Assembly: GCA_910577105.1 (NCBI GenBank)
Contig: CAJTMB010000001.1
Span: 62,001-126,000, forward strand
Direction of reading: 5' to 3'
DNA: 64,000 nucleotides
Source of the DNA: an uncultured Lachnospiraceae bacterium
GTDB taxonomy: Bacteria > Bacillota > Clostridia > Lachnospirales > Lachnospiraceae
In this document: positions 45,651 to 54,122 of the stretch, in pieces
How the letters are laid out: the number at the start of each line of letters is the position of its first letter
How positions within the stretch are numbered: the first letter of the stretch is position 1
Program-made: the position numbers and the translations under genes
The notes under the pieces: generated by a model
Told to the model about the DNA's origin: nothing
The model's input: the letters and a program-made list of their open reading frames with translations, nothing else
Databases searched by the model: none

Positions 45651-46175
45651 CTATAACTGAATCCAATAACGCTGCTCAATATGTCCGTCTTCTTCGACTT
45701 CATTCTCCAATACCCCGCCATTATGGATGATGGACTTCGCTGAACCGATGTTATCTTTGTTGCAGCATATCAGGACTTTATTAATGCCAAGTTTTTTACA
45801 CTCCTCCAATGCCAAAGCAATCATTGCTGTTGCATAACCTTTTCTTCTTTCACTTGGCCTGATTCCATCGCCTATATGACCGCCGGTTTTCAATAATTCT
45901 TCATTTAAATAATGGCGTATGTTAACTGCACCTACAAAAATATTTCTATCTTTATCAAGACAAAACAAAGTTGTATCAGGAACCCAGCCATTTTCAGCTC
46001 CTTCCTTTGTATCAAGACTTTTCAGGTAATTATCAAAATCATGAAAATCATGTGCCCATATTTTCCATGGAGACATGTCTGTATGATTTGCTATAATATC
46101 GTCCTTCCATTCAGTAAGCATTTCGAATAACTGCTCTTTATATTCACCGGTTAATCTCACAAGTTCAATATTCAC
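45651..46175 (-). CDS. GNAT-family N-acetyltransferase (RimJ/RimL-like)
   Basis: This 174-residue protein has the GNAT core: HIGDGIRPSERRKGYATAMIALALEE (acetyl-CoA loop R-x-x-G-Y-A, near 105-125) and a C-terminal ICCNKDNIGSAKSIIHNGGVLE typical of this group. It probably acetylates a small molecule or protein amine; the substrate is unknown. GTG 46175 is a confident start because AGGAGG lies eight bases before it. The gene is AT-richer than the flanking uvrB and ctpA genes and forms an isolated pair with the small ORF downstream, suggesting later acquisition. Confidence 0.9.
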   Translation of the reverse strand: MNIELVRLTGEYKEQLFEMLTEWKDDIIANHTDMSPWKIWAHDFHDFDNYLKSLDTKEGAENGWVPDTTLFCLDKDRNIFVGAVNIRHYLNEELLKTGGHIGDGIRPSERRKGYATAMIALALEECKKLGINKVLICCNKDNIGSAKSIIHNGGVLENEVEEDGHIEQRYWIQL

Positions 46176-46308
46176 TTTCTGTTCCTCCTGACTGCATACG
46201 TCGCTTGTTTTTCTTTTGCGGCTATTATATCATACCTGTTTTTGTTTTGCAAACACTTGTTCTGTTTTCTTTCGCACTGTTATTATCAGTTCAGACGATA
46301 CGAAAACA

Positions 46309-46349
46309 GGCGGTGTTTCCATAGTCCGGCAAACCATGGAAACACCGCC
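46309..46349 (-). terminator. Intrinsic terminator of the ftsE-ftsX-M23-ctpA operon
   Basis: GGCGGTGTTTCCAT (46309-46322) and ATGGAAACACCGCC (46336-46349) form a perfect 14-bp stem with a 13-base loop. On the minus strand TGTTTTCG follows. It lies 36 bases after the ctpA stop. Confidence 0.82.
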
Positions 46350-46385
46350 GAATCAAAAACCTTATAAATACATTTCACTTATCCA

Positions 46386-47720
46386 TTACTGTGCAATCAT
46401 GCTTTCCAGAAGTTCTTTAGCCCTTTCTTTCTGGTTGTCATATTTTTCATCGCTGTAATATCTTTCACCGTCAAATTCACACACTTCATCCGGCTCTATG
46501 CCAATTCCGTGGATGTTTACTCCGTTAGGCGTAAAATAAGAGCTTACGGTGAGTTTTACGGCAGAGCCGTCGCTGAGTTCAACCGGACGCTGCACAATAC
46601 CTTTGCCAAAAGTGGTCGTGCCAAGCAGCGTGCCTTTGCCATAGTCCTTGATTGCACCTGCCAATATCTCGGAAGCACTGGCCGAATTGCCGTTTACCAG
46701 CACCACCATCGGCACTTCCAGTTCATGTTTTCCGTCACATGTATACTCCACACGTTTTCCGTCCCTGTCCTCAGTATAGACAATCAATCCTTCGGGAAGC
46801 AGCATACGGGCAATGTCGACAACAGCGCTCAGGTTTCCGCCGGGATTGCTGCGAAGGTCCAGAATCAGTCCCTTCATGCCCGACCCTCTGGCTACTGCAA
46901 GCGCATCCGCAAACTGGTCCACCGTCACCGTGTCAAACTCCGTAATCTGGATGTACGCAATCCCATTATCAAACATTTCGGAATTGACTGTGGGAGATTC
47001 CACTTTTCTCCGCACCACGTCTTTTTCTATCTCTTCGCCATCCCTGATTAATGTCAGATGAACACTGGTTCCTTCTTCTCCCTTTATGAGGCTTACCACT
47101 TCCTGCAAAGTATACCCGTAGACTTCGACGCCGTCTACTTTATAAATGATGTCATTTTCCCTCAGTCCTGCTTCCTCCGCCGGGGTTCCCGCTATTACGC
47201 CACTGATTTTTGCCAGCGTGGTCGCAGTATCCAGGCTGACATACGCGCCGACCCCATAATAGACACCTGCGGAATCCTGATAAAGCTGGTTCAATTCTTC
47301 AGCAGAATAGTATTCGGAATAAGGGTCTCCAAGCGCTTCCACCATTCCCTTATATGCACCGTTTTCCAAATCACTTCTGTCAATACCCTCCTGATAATAA
47401 TAGGTATCTATGACAGCCTCAATCACCTGCAGCTTCTCAATCATTTCGGGCGTCACTGCCGAACCGGCGACACTGTCCTCTTTCTTACCATCGGAATTTT
47501 CTGAGGATGTCGGTAAACTTCCGCTCTGGTTTTTTGCTGCAAAATAAGCCTGCACCCGATTGGTAAGATAGACACCGCTGACAATCAGAAATGCTGCTGT
47601 CAGACCGGTAATCAGACCACAGAAAAAATAACTTCCATGCTTATCCTTTTTGGGCTTTTGACCTCCCTGATTGTTATATTGATGTATGTTATCCACCGCG
47701 TAAATCTCATTCTCTTCCAT
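46386..47720 (-). CDS. ctpA: S41-family C-terminal processing peptidase (CtpA-like)
   Basis: This 444-residue protein has a cytoplasmic N-terminus, one membrane helix (about 33-53), a PDZ domain (about 140-225; ISGVIAGTPAEEAGLRENDIIYKVDG) and a tail-specific protease domain with the catalytic serine in NGNSASASEILAGA and the lysine in GTTTFGKGIVQ. It cleaves extracytoplasmic proteins from their C-termini. In this operon the likely clients are wall hydrolases or FtsX-linked factors; that is inference. AAGGAG precedes the ATG. Confidence 0.93.
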   Translation of the reverse strand: MEENEIYAVDNIHQYNNQGGQKPKKDKHGSYFFCGLITGLTAAFLIVSGVYLTNRVQAYFAAKNQSGSLPTSSENSDGKKEDSVAGSAVTPEMIEKLQVIEAVIDTYYYQEGIDRSDLENGAYKGMVEALGDPYSEYYSAEELNQLYQDSAGVYYGVGAYVSLDTATTLAKISGVIAGTPAEEAGLRENDIIYKVDGVEVYGYTLQEVVSLIKGEEGTSVHLTLIRDGEEIEKDVVRRKVESPTVNSEMFDNGIAYIQITEFDTVTVDQFADALAVARGSGMKGLILDLRSNPGGNLSAVVDIARMLLPEGLIVYTEDRDGKRVEYTCDGKHELEVPMVVLVNGNSASASEILAGAIKDYGKGTLLGTTTFGKGIVQRPVELSDGSAVKLTVSSYFTPNGVNIHGIGIEPDEVCEFDGERYYSDEKYDNQKERAKELLESMIAQ

Positions 47721-47742
47721 TATATTAATTCTCCTTCCGTTG

Positions 47743-48975
47743 TCACTGGGACAGATAATTCCATGGACTGGTATATTCTCCGTTCAGCCGGACGCTGAAA
47801 TGCAGGTGCGGTCCTGTGGAGCGGCCTGTTGAACCTACAGCCGCAATGGTTTCCCCACGGACGACAATATCATCCTTGGACACATACAGCTGCGAAGCAT
47901 GCATATAAATCGTATACAGGTTATTACCATGGTCTATCATGACATAATTCCCCATAGAACCGCTGTACGAAGCTGCCACCACCACTCCGTCATAAGCAGC
48001 ATAGATAGCTGTCCCTGTGGGCGCCGCAAAATCCACGCCATTATGAAACTGTGGTACATTCAGTATGGGATGCATACGGTTCCCGTATTCATCTGATATT
48101 CTGGTATATGAAGCCAAAGGAAATTTAAAAACGCCGCCGTCATAGGTAAGCACAACACCGCTTGCCGCCAACAACTTCTTTTTTTCTTCCGCCACGGCAG
48201 CTTCCAACGCTTCAATAATTTCATCCTGCTCCTGGATATCCGCCTCATACTCCTTAATAGCCTGCGCTTTGTTGCTGATATCAGCCTCAAACTCCTTAAT
48301 CCTCTGTTCCTTTGCCGCAATCAGTTCCTGCATGGCGGCTTCTTCTGCCAATACGCCTGCCTTTGTTTCATCCAGCAATTCCTTGTCTGCCAAAAGCTGT
48401 CTTTCACACGCTTCAATCAACTGGCGGTTCAACATAAATTCGTCCAGCTGCTTTCTATCATATGCGGAAATCTGCTCCATATACTCAACCTTATTCAGTA
48501 TTTCAACGAAGCTTTCCCCGCTGAATATCATATCCAGATAAGTGGATTCCCCTTGCTCATACATGAACTGAATCCTTTTTACCATGGCGTCATACTGGGC
48601 CGCTTCAGTTTCTCTGGCCTCAGCCAGCTGAATCTGCGTTTCCTCAATTTCAGCTTCCTTTTGTGCTATCTGTTCATTTAAACGGGCGATATTCTCCTGT
48701 ATTTCTTCCAGCTGGGCGTCAAGCTGTATGACATAGTTTCTCAAATCTGCTTTATCTGCTTCCAGCTGTTTCTTAATCTCCTTTACATTGGTAAGAGAAT
48801 TTTGCAAATCCTTCTTTTCCTCTTCCGCTTTGTTAATCTGCTCCTCTTTTTCTCTGATGCTGTCCGAGGTAAGAGAAGAAAAAGATGTTGCAGAAGCCAA
48901 AGAATACATACCTGCAAACAATGTCAGAACAAGAAGAAAGGCCAGACAACCCGTAATCTTTTTCTTCACACACAC
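47743..48975 (-). CDS. Secreted coiled-coil M23 peptidase (EnvC/CwlO-type hydrolase)
   Basis: This ~410-residue protein has a signal peptide (KKKITGCLAFLLVLTLFAG...ASA), a long coiled coil (about 35-265, rich in Glu, Gln and Lys) and a C-terminal LytM domain. The metal ligands are present: FHNGVDFAAP (His and Asp), YMHAS and HLHFSV, so it should be an active endopeptidase, unlike E. coli EnvC. It is encoded 10-20 bases after ftsX, so FtsEX probably controls it across the membrane. Several GTG codons could start it; 48975 has GGAG seven bases upstream. Confidence 0.92.
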   Translation of the reverse strand: MCVKKKITGCLAFLLVLTLFAGMYSLASATSFSSLTSDSIREKEEQINKAEEEKKDLQNSLTNVKEIKKQLEADKADLRNYVIQLDAQLEEIQENIARLNEQIAQKEAEIEETQIQLAEARETEAAQYDAMVKRIQFMYEQGESTYLDMIFSGESFVEILNKVEYMEQISAYDRKQLDEFMLNRQLIEACERQLLADKELLDETKAGVLAEEAAMQELIAAKEQRIKEFEADISNKAQAIKEYEADIQEQDEIIEALEAAVAEEKKKLLAASGVVLTYDGGVFKFPLASYTRISDEYGNRMHPILNVPQFHNGVDFAAPTGTAIYAAYDGVVVAASYSGSMGNYVMIDHGNNLYTIYMHASQLYVSKDDIVVRGETIAAVGSTGRSTGPHLHFSVRLNGEYTSPWNYLSQ

Positions 48976-48987
48976 CACCCCTCTCCA

Positions 48988-49884
48988 TTATACACGCAAA
49001 TGTTTCCGCACGGTTGTAAAACTTCCAAGAAAACCGATACCGATACCCATTCCCAGGGAAACCGGCGTCAGAACTGAAAAAATCTCTTCCACGGATAGAA
49101 AACTGAGCAGATTGGATAGCATGGGAAAAGTAGCCGCCGCATATTGCACTATCCTGTTATACAACACATAAATAATACCTAACGGAATCCCGACGCCGAT
49201 AGCGCCTATCAGCATTCCTTCAATCACAAAGGGCGCTCTGACAAAAAAGTCCGTTGCCCCGATATATTTCATAATTCCGATTTCCTCCTGCCTAACGGAA
49301 ATACCAATGGTAACGGTATTGCTGATAAGGAATACGGATACCGCAAGCAAAATAACTATAATGCCCAAGGAAACATACGCAATAATCAAATCAACGCCGC
49401 TCAAAGCCGCCGCCGTCACATCGGAATACTTTACCATCCTTACTTCCGGTATGGACTGAAGGTATGTCACCAGTACATCCTGCATGGAGGCTTCGTTCAA
49501 ATGCACTTCATAATTTGCAAAGTTTTCCAAGGGGTTCGTGGGAAAGCCGCCTGTGTATTCACCCAGATATTTGCCTTTAAACCAGTCCCACGCCTCATCC
49601 GCAGACACAAACTTTACTTCGGAAACTTCCGTCCTCAAACGAATCAAATCCCCGATTTCGGCAATCCGCAAATCGGAGGTTCCTTCATTAAAGAAAACGG
49701 TAACGGCCAATCCCTTTTCCGCCGTTTTCACCATATGCTGAAAATTCATAATAATGGCATAAAATATGCCGAACAGAAACAGGCAGACAGAAATCGTGGC
49801 AATGGAAGCCAACGAAAACCATTTGTTCCGGAAAATATTCCGTACTCCCTGTCTAAGAGTATAAAGCAGGGTACTAATCTTCAT
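48988..49884 (-). CDS. ftsX: Cell-division ABC transporter permease FtsX
   Basis: This 298-residue protein has four membrane helices: one near the N-terminus (about 22-45, before a ~120-residue extracytoplasmic loop) and three at about 170-190, 220-245 and 265-290. The family signature VRQEEIGIMKYIGATDFFVRAPF lies in the cytoplasmic loop. With FtsE it transmits ATP hydrolysis to wall hydrolases outside. ATG 49884 has AAGGAG eight bases upstream and overlaps the ftsE stop by 11 bases. Confidence 0.95.
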   Translation of the reverse strand: MKISTLLYTLRQGVRNIFRNKWFSLASIATISVCLFLFGIFYAIIMNFQHMVKTAEKGLAVTVFFNEGTSDLRIAEIGDLIRLRTEVSEVKFVSADEAWDWFKGKYLGEYTGGFPTNPLENFANYEVHLNEASMQDVLVTYLQSIPEVRMVKYSDVTAAALSGVDLIIAYVSLGIIVILLAVSVFLISNTVTIGISVRQEEIGIMKYIGATDFFVRAPFVIEGMLIGAIGVGIPLGIIYVLYNRIVQYAAATFPMLSNLLSFLSVEEIFSVLTPVSLGMGIGIGFLGSFTTVRKHLRV

Positions 49885-50617
49885 CAATATACTCTCCTTC
49901 CTCTTCATCGCTGACAATAACACCTTTTTTCATGGTAACGACTCTTTTCTGCATGGCATTGACAATTTCCCTGTTATGGGTAACCACTATCACCGTGGTG
50001 CCGGCTTCATTGATTTCTTCCAGAAGCATCATTATTTCCCATGAATTTTTAGGGTCAAGATTACCCGTAGGCTCATCCGCAAGCAGAATGGAAGGCTTGT
50101 TAATCAATGCCCTTGCAAGGGCAACCCTTTGCTGCTCCCCTCCCGAAAGCTGTTTGGGTCTGGCCTTATATTTACCTGCCAATCCTACCGTGGCCAGTAT
50201 GCTGGGAACATTTCTGCGGATTTCCTTTGTGGGAATTTCCACGATTCTCTGTGCAAACGCAACATTATCATAAACATTCCTGTCCTTTAAAAGTCTGAAA
50301 TCCTGAAACACAATGCCAAGATTCCTTCTGAACTTCGGAATCTTGCGGTGGGGAAGTTTCGCCACATCATGGCCCATTACCCATACCCTGCCGCTGGTGG
50401 CGGTTAATTCGCGCAATAACAGTTTTATCAGAGTAGACTTGCCGGAACCACTGTCGCCGACAATAAAGACAAACTCTCCCCGGTTAATATGCAGGGTAAC
50501 ACCGTTTAATGCAGGCGCACCTGCGGAATATACCTTGCTTACACCCTCCAGGTATATCAGACCGTTTTCCTCTATCATTCTCTCCCGCTGTTTTCTCTTT
50601 TCCTCTTTTCGTGACAT
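49874..50617 (-). CDS. ftsE: Cell-division ATP-binding protein FtsE
   Basis: This ~247-residue ABC ATPase has Walker A VGDSGSGKSTLIK, the signature QLSGGEQQRVALARAL and Walker B ILLADEPTGNLD. It pairs with FtsX at the membrane. ATG 50617 has AGAGG six bases upstream. A later ATG at 50578 would give the common family start (IYLEGVSKVY region), so the basic N-terminal stretch (SRKEEKRKQRER) may or may not be translated. The stop lies within ftsX. Confidence 0.95.
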   Translation of the reverse strand: MSRKEEKRKQRERMIEENGLIYLEGVSKVYSAGAPALNGVTLHINRGEFVFIVGDSGSGKSTLIKLLLRELTATSGRVWVMGHDVAKLPHRKIPKFRRNLGIVFQDFRLLKDRNVYDNVAFAQRIVEIPTKEIRRNVPSILATVGLAGKYKARPKQLSGGEQQRVALARALINKPSILLADEPTGNLDPKNSWEIMMLLEEINEAGTTVIVVTHNREIVNAMQKRVVTMKKGVIVSDEEEGEYIDED

Positions 50618-50632
50618 ATGCAACCTCTTTTA

Positions 50633-51718
50633 TCAATATTCAAAAGTTTCCATGTACTTCATGTACTTTACTACCATAAGGGCAATCTTGAAGGTAATGG
50701 CATCTTCAAACACCCGAAGGTCAAGCCCCGTACTTTTCTGCAGCTTATCCAGCCTGTAAACCAGTGTATTTCGGTGAATAAATAGCTGTCTGGATGTTTC
50801 GGAGACGTTCAGGCTGTTCTCAAAAAATTTATGTATGGTGGTAAGTGTCTCTTCATCAAAATCATCCGGACTCTTTCCTCCGAAAATTTCCCTGATAAAC
50901 ATCTTACAAAGCGGAATGGGAAGCTGGTAAATCAGCCGCCCGATTCCAAGTTCACTGTAGGCAATCACATTCCTCTCATCAAAGAAAATCTTTCCTACAT
51001 CCAGGGCCATCTTTGCTTCTTTATAAGAACGGCTGACCTCTTTTACCTCATGAATCACCGTGCCATACGCAATGTGCACATTTTTCACGCCTTCCTTCTG
51101 CAGGTAATCCACAAGAGTCCTTGCACTCTTCTCAATTTCCCGGCTGCTGTCAGACTCCGACAAATCTTTCACCACAATCACATTGTTCTCATCCACGGCT
51201 GTGACAAAATCCTTGCTGTTCGTACCGAAATGGGTTCTTGAGAGCTCCAGTGCATTGTTGTCCTTGCCATTTTCAGACTCCACTATCATAACAACACGGC
51301 TCACATCCGTCTGGATATGCAGCTTTTTTGCCCTGCTGTATATGTCCACAAGCAAAAGGTTATCCAGAAGCAGGTTTTTGATAAAGTTATCCTTGTCAAA
51401 ACGCTCCTTATATGCAATCAGCAGGTTCTGTATCTGAAATGCTGCCATCTTGCCCACCATATATACATCTTCACCGCTGCCGCCTGCCACCAGAATATAT
51501 TCTATCTGCTGCTCATCAAATATTTTAAAATACTGATACCCCTGTATCTCCTGGGAATCAGCCGGCGAAAGGGCAAACTCCGCAGCCTGTTTGGAACAAT
51601 TGCCCATTTCCGCAGTGGAGGCAACTTCCTTCCCATCCGTGTCCATCACACATAATTCGACTCTTGCAATACTCCTGAGTCCCTCAATTGTGTTCTGCAA
51701 TATCTGATTTGATATCAT
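50633..51718 (-). CDS. PucR/CdaR-type transcriptional regulator
   Basis: This 361-residue protein has an N-terminal sensory region (about 1-120, YFKIFDEQQIEYILVAG resembling the sugar-diacid recognition domain), a GGDEF-like middle (about 150-250) and the C-terminal PucR helix-turn-helix domain (about 295-355; FFENSLNVSETSRQLFIHRNTLVYRLDKLQ). Family members regulate use of sugar diacids, purines or other metabolites. Here it lies 15 bases upstream of ftsE, so it may be cotranscribed with the division operon. ATG 51718 has AAAGGAGCGGGG upstream; 31 more codons are open before it. Confidence 0.88.
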   Translation of the reverse strand: MISNQILQNTIEGLRSIARVELCVMDTDGKEVASTAEMGNCSKQAAEFALSPADSQEIQGYQYFKIFDEQQIEYILVAGGSGEDVYMVGKMAAFQIQNLLIAYKERFDKDNFIKNLLLDNLLLVDIYSRAKKLHIQTDVSRVVMIVESENGKDNNALELSRTHFGTNSKDFVTAVDENNVIVVKDLSESDSSREIEKSARTLVDYLQKEGVKNVHIAYGTVIHEVKEVSRSYKEAKMALDVGKIFFDERNVIAYSELGIGRLIYQLPIPLCKMFIREIFGGKSPDDFDEETLTTIHKFFENSLNVSETSRQLFIHRNTLVYRLDKLQKSTGLDLRVFEDAITFKIALMVVKYMKYMETFEY

Positions 51719-51862
51719 ATCCCCGCTCCTTTTGGCAAAAACAGCAAATGTGTATTTTAGTGCACGACTTTTGACAATACACCTATCATCCATTTTAATA
51801 CAAATATACAAAAAAATCTACAGGAAACTTATTAATTTTTATGCACTTTTTCCCAAATAAAA

Positions 51863-53518
51863 TTACGGAGACATACGAAAACCATCTTTAATCCCCTCAC
51901 CACGAAACTCCACTTCTATCTTTGCAGGCACGGCAGGGAATGAAGCATACCCTGTCCTGTCACCGGTTTCAGGATAATAAAAGGTTTCTCCGTTCAGTTC
52001 ATATGTATTTAACTCATAAATGCCATAATCCTGCTGCCAGATATAAGCCGGCGCCCGCCCATTCTCACAGATATATCCCGTCAGGACAAACAACTTGTAT
52101 CCGCCGTAAATAAGCAGCATGCCATACATAAAAACAGAACATTTCCTCCCTGTAAGGAGATGCCCCGCCGTAAGCACCGCCAAAAGCAGGACATAGGCAT
52201 AACCGTACCTGAGCAGGGGCGCACTGAGCTGCCAGAACACATAGGAAAGCAAAATCGCTGACATAAGCAGAAGGTAATCCAGATTTTCACGCTTTCTTTT
52301 CAAGAAAGTATAGGCAGCGGTCAGGCAGAATATGAATGCACAGAAAATATCCGCAAGAATCAACAGTTTTTCCGAAAAAGAAAGCGTTGTCGAAAACCAG
52401 CCTGAAAACCACCCAAAAACAGGCATGTCTACAAGGGCCGCATCATACAGCGCCCGCCCCCATGTCCTGATTTCCGCCGCGTCGGCAGCCGCCCTCTCCG
52501 CATGGATTTTCCAATCCACGGCAAACAAATCAAGCTGCGGAAACGGATACAGCAGCCAGCCGGAAATAAGAACCGTTCTGATTACCCATGGCGCTGCCGT
52601 CAGAAGGCCCATGCACAGATACATTGCAATTTCCTTATAGCGTTTTTCTTTTATAAGGATTACAGCCGGTTTCAGGGTAAGCACCAGAATCAATCCTGCC
52701 GTCAACTTCAAAGTAACCGCATACACGCCGCATACGCAAAGCAGGGCATAAGGAACTACACTGAAATCCTCTTTTTTTCTTTCCATCTGCTCCAGCCACT
52801 TTATGACAATAAAAAAGATAATGCACATCACTACATAATCCGAGGACGGTGAGACCACTTCCTTACTGATAATGGTAAGATAATAAATTGCAGCCGCCCT
52901 TGCATAATCCGACAAAAGCATTTTCTTTCTTTTCCACGCCCGCGTTATGTCAAGTGTCGAAATGCTGAGGATAAGGGCAAAAAACCCGCTTATTGCATGA
53001 AGGGAACGTCCAAGCAGAAATTTCATACTGTACAACGCCGACAGGGAAAAAACAGAACTGTTGTATGCAAACCGTACATGCAGGTTTCCCAATCCTTTTA
53101 CCACACCGTATTCTTCAATCCACCGGATACTCTGCCCATGATACAAATCGGAATCGTATACCAGATATCCCCTTGAAGTAAAATAAGCCCATGCCAGAAT
53201 CAAAAGTAAAATCACTGCTTTTGCCGCATTCGGACATTCCCGGAAATAACGGCAGGCTTCCTGCCAGACCTTCTTTCGAAAAATTATCAATACCGAAAAA
53301 CAAAAAAGAAGCAACAGTACATTTGCAAGGAAACCTACTCTATAAAAAAGGCTGAAAACCTGCGCATAGATAGTGGCAGCCACCAGACCCGCAACCATCA
53401 CACTGTGAAGACGCCTTACCTGATAGCCAAAGCGTTTTTCCACAAAAATACAAAACGCCTGTCCCAGACAAAAAGCTGTAAATGCCACATACAACCAGTT
53501 AAATAATATGGATAACAT
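51863..53518 (-). CDS. Polytopic membrane protein, GT-C-like (LIC_10190-type)
   Basis: This ~551-residue protein has about twelve membrane helices. A luminal-type acidic loop (YLVYDSDLYHGQSIRWIEEYG, near residue 120) resembles the first loop of GT-C transferases that use polyprenyl-linked sugars. A ~65-residue polar C-terminus follows the last helix. It resembles proteins annotated as LIC_10190 family, from memory. It stands alone, far from the glycan cluster, so its sugar, if any, is unknown. ATG 53518 with GGGGG upstream is preferred over an earlier start at 53569. Confidence 0.72.
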   Translation of the reverse strand: MLSILFNWLYVAFTAFCLGQAFCIFVEKRFGYQVRRLHSVMVAGLVAATIYAQVFSLFYRVGFLANVLLLLFCFSVLIIFRKKVWQEACRYFRECPNAAKAVILLLILAWAYFTSRGYLVYDSDLYHGQSIRWIEEYGVVKGLGNLHVRFAYNSSVFSLSALYSMKFLLGRSLHAISGFFALILSISTLDITRAWKRKKMLLSDYARAAAIYYLTIISKEVVSPSSDYVVMCIIFFIVIKWLEQMERKKEDFSVVPYALLCVCGVYAVTLKLTAGLILVLTLKPAVILIKEKRYKEIAMYLCMGLLTAAPWVIRTVLISGWLLYPFPQLDLFAVDWKIHAERAAADAAEIRTWGRALYDAALVDMPVFGWFSGWFSTTLSFSEKLLILADIFCAFIFCLTAAYTFLKRKRENLDYLLLMSAILLSYVFWQLSAPLLRYGYAYVLLLAVLTAGHLLTGRKCSVFMYGMLLIYGGYKLFVLTGYICENGRAPAYIWQQDYGIYELNTYELNGETFYYPETGDRTGYASFPAVPAKIEVEFRGEGIKDGFRMSP

Positions 53519-53551
53519 TTTTACCCCCGTTTTCTCTGAAAGTTCATGCAA

Positions 53552-53578
53552 AGAAGGCCCTTGAAACAAAGGCCTTCT
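53552..53578 (-). terminator. Intrinsic terminator of the YjfB-like gene
   Basis: AGAAGGCC (53552-53559) pairs with GGCCTTCT (53571-53578), with TTTGC following on the minus strand, 44 bases after the stop codon. Confidence 0.65.
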
Positions 53579-53621
53579 ATTACTTTACCATATATAATAA
53601 CACTTTGTTATTACCAGTTCT

Positions 53622-53813
53622 TTATACCCTGACATCAAAATTACTTCCCACAGCAGGGTTAACGGAAACCTCCATTGCGGCAGCATCTATCATCCGCACC
53701 ATACCTGCTCCCAAAGCCTCGTTGGTATCCATGGTTTTGCTCAGTACAGCCGTTCCGACTTTACTGGTCAAATCCGCCTGGGCCAAAGACATTGATACTC
53801 CTGCAATATCCAT
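53622..53813 (-). CDS. YjfB-like putative motility protein
   Basis: This 63-residue protein begins MDIAGVSMSLAQADLTSKVG and ends VNPAVGSNFDVRV, matching the small YjfB family seen beside flagellar genes in Firmicutes. It has no signal peptide or helix spanning the membrane. The short form from ATG 53813 is chosen because AAAGGAGG lies just upstream; the frame extends to 53879. Its function is not known. The long hairpin element (53908-54112) lies 95 bases upstream. Confidence 0.85.
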   Translation of the reverse strand: MDIAGVSMSLAQADLTSKVGTAVLSKTMDTNEALGAGMVRMIDAAAMEVSVNPAVGSNFDVRV

Positions 53814-53907
53814 ATTGACGCCTCCTTTCCATTCGGACCTTAAATCAAAATTCTTCCTTATAACAATTATATACCACATAACGGAACAAATTACAACTTG
53901 ATTTTAG

Positions 53908-54112
53908 GAAAATTTCCCCATCCCGCATGGCGCCGCCGTCAGACATTTGATTCCATAAAGGACCGTGTAAAAACGCTGGACAATGCCTTGTACCAAGGCA
54001 TGAGAGGTTGTTTTATAACCTCTTATGTACCACTGCGTTTTTACCCGAGTGAGAACGTGTCCTGTTGGAACAAATGTCTGACGGCGGCGCCATGCGGGAT
54101 GGGGAAATTTTC
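53908..54112. repeat. Long hairpin element, copy 2 (42-bp perfect outer arms, conserved core)
   Basis: The arms 53908-53949 and 54071-54112 are perfect reverse complements over 42 bases. Inside are TTCCA/TGGAA, AGGAC/GTCCT and GTAAAAACGC/GCGTTTTTAC, with the one-sided strand CCGAGTGAGAACGT (54045-54058), as in copy 1. The top carries two extra small hairpins (ATGCCTT/AAGGCAT and AGAGGTT/AACCTCT). The element begins ten bases after the stop of the S1-domain gene. There is no T-run on either side. Confidence 0.85.
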
Positions 54113-54122
54113 GGACGCTACT

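Noticed and set aside
53908..54112. Ordinary intrinsic terminator of the cvfB gene
   Set aside because: The stem is very long and GC-rich, but no T-run follows on the minus strand, and the shared interior with copy 1 is not explained by a terminator.
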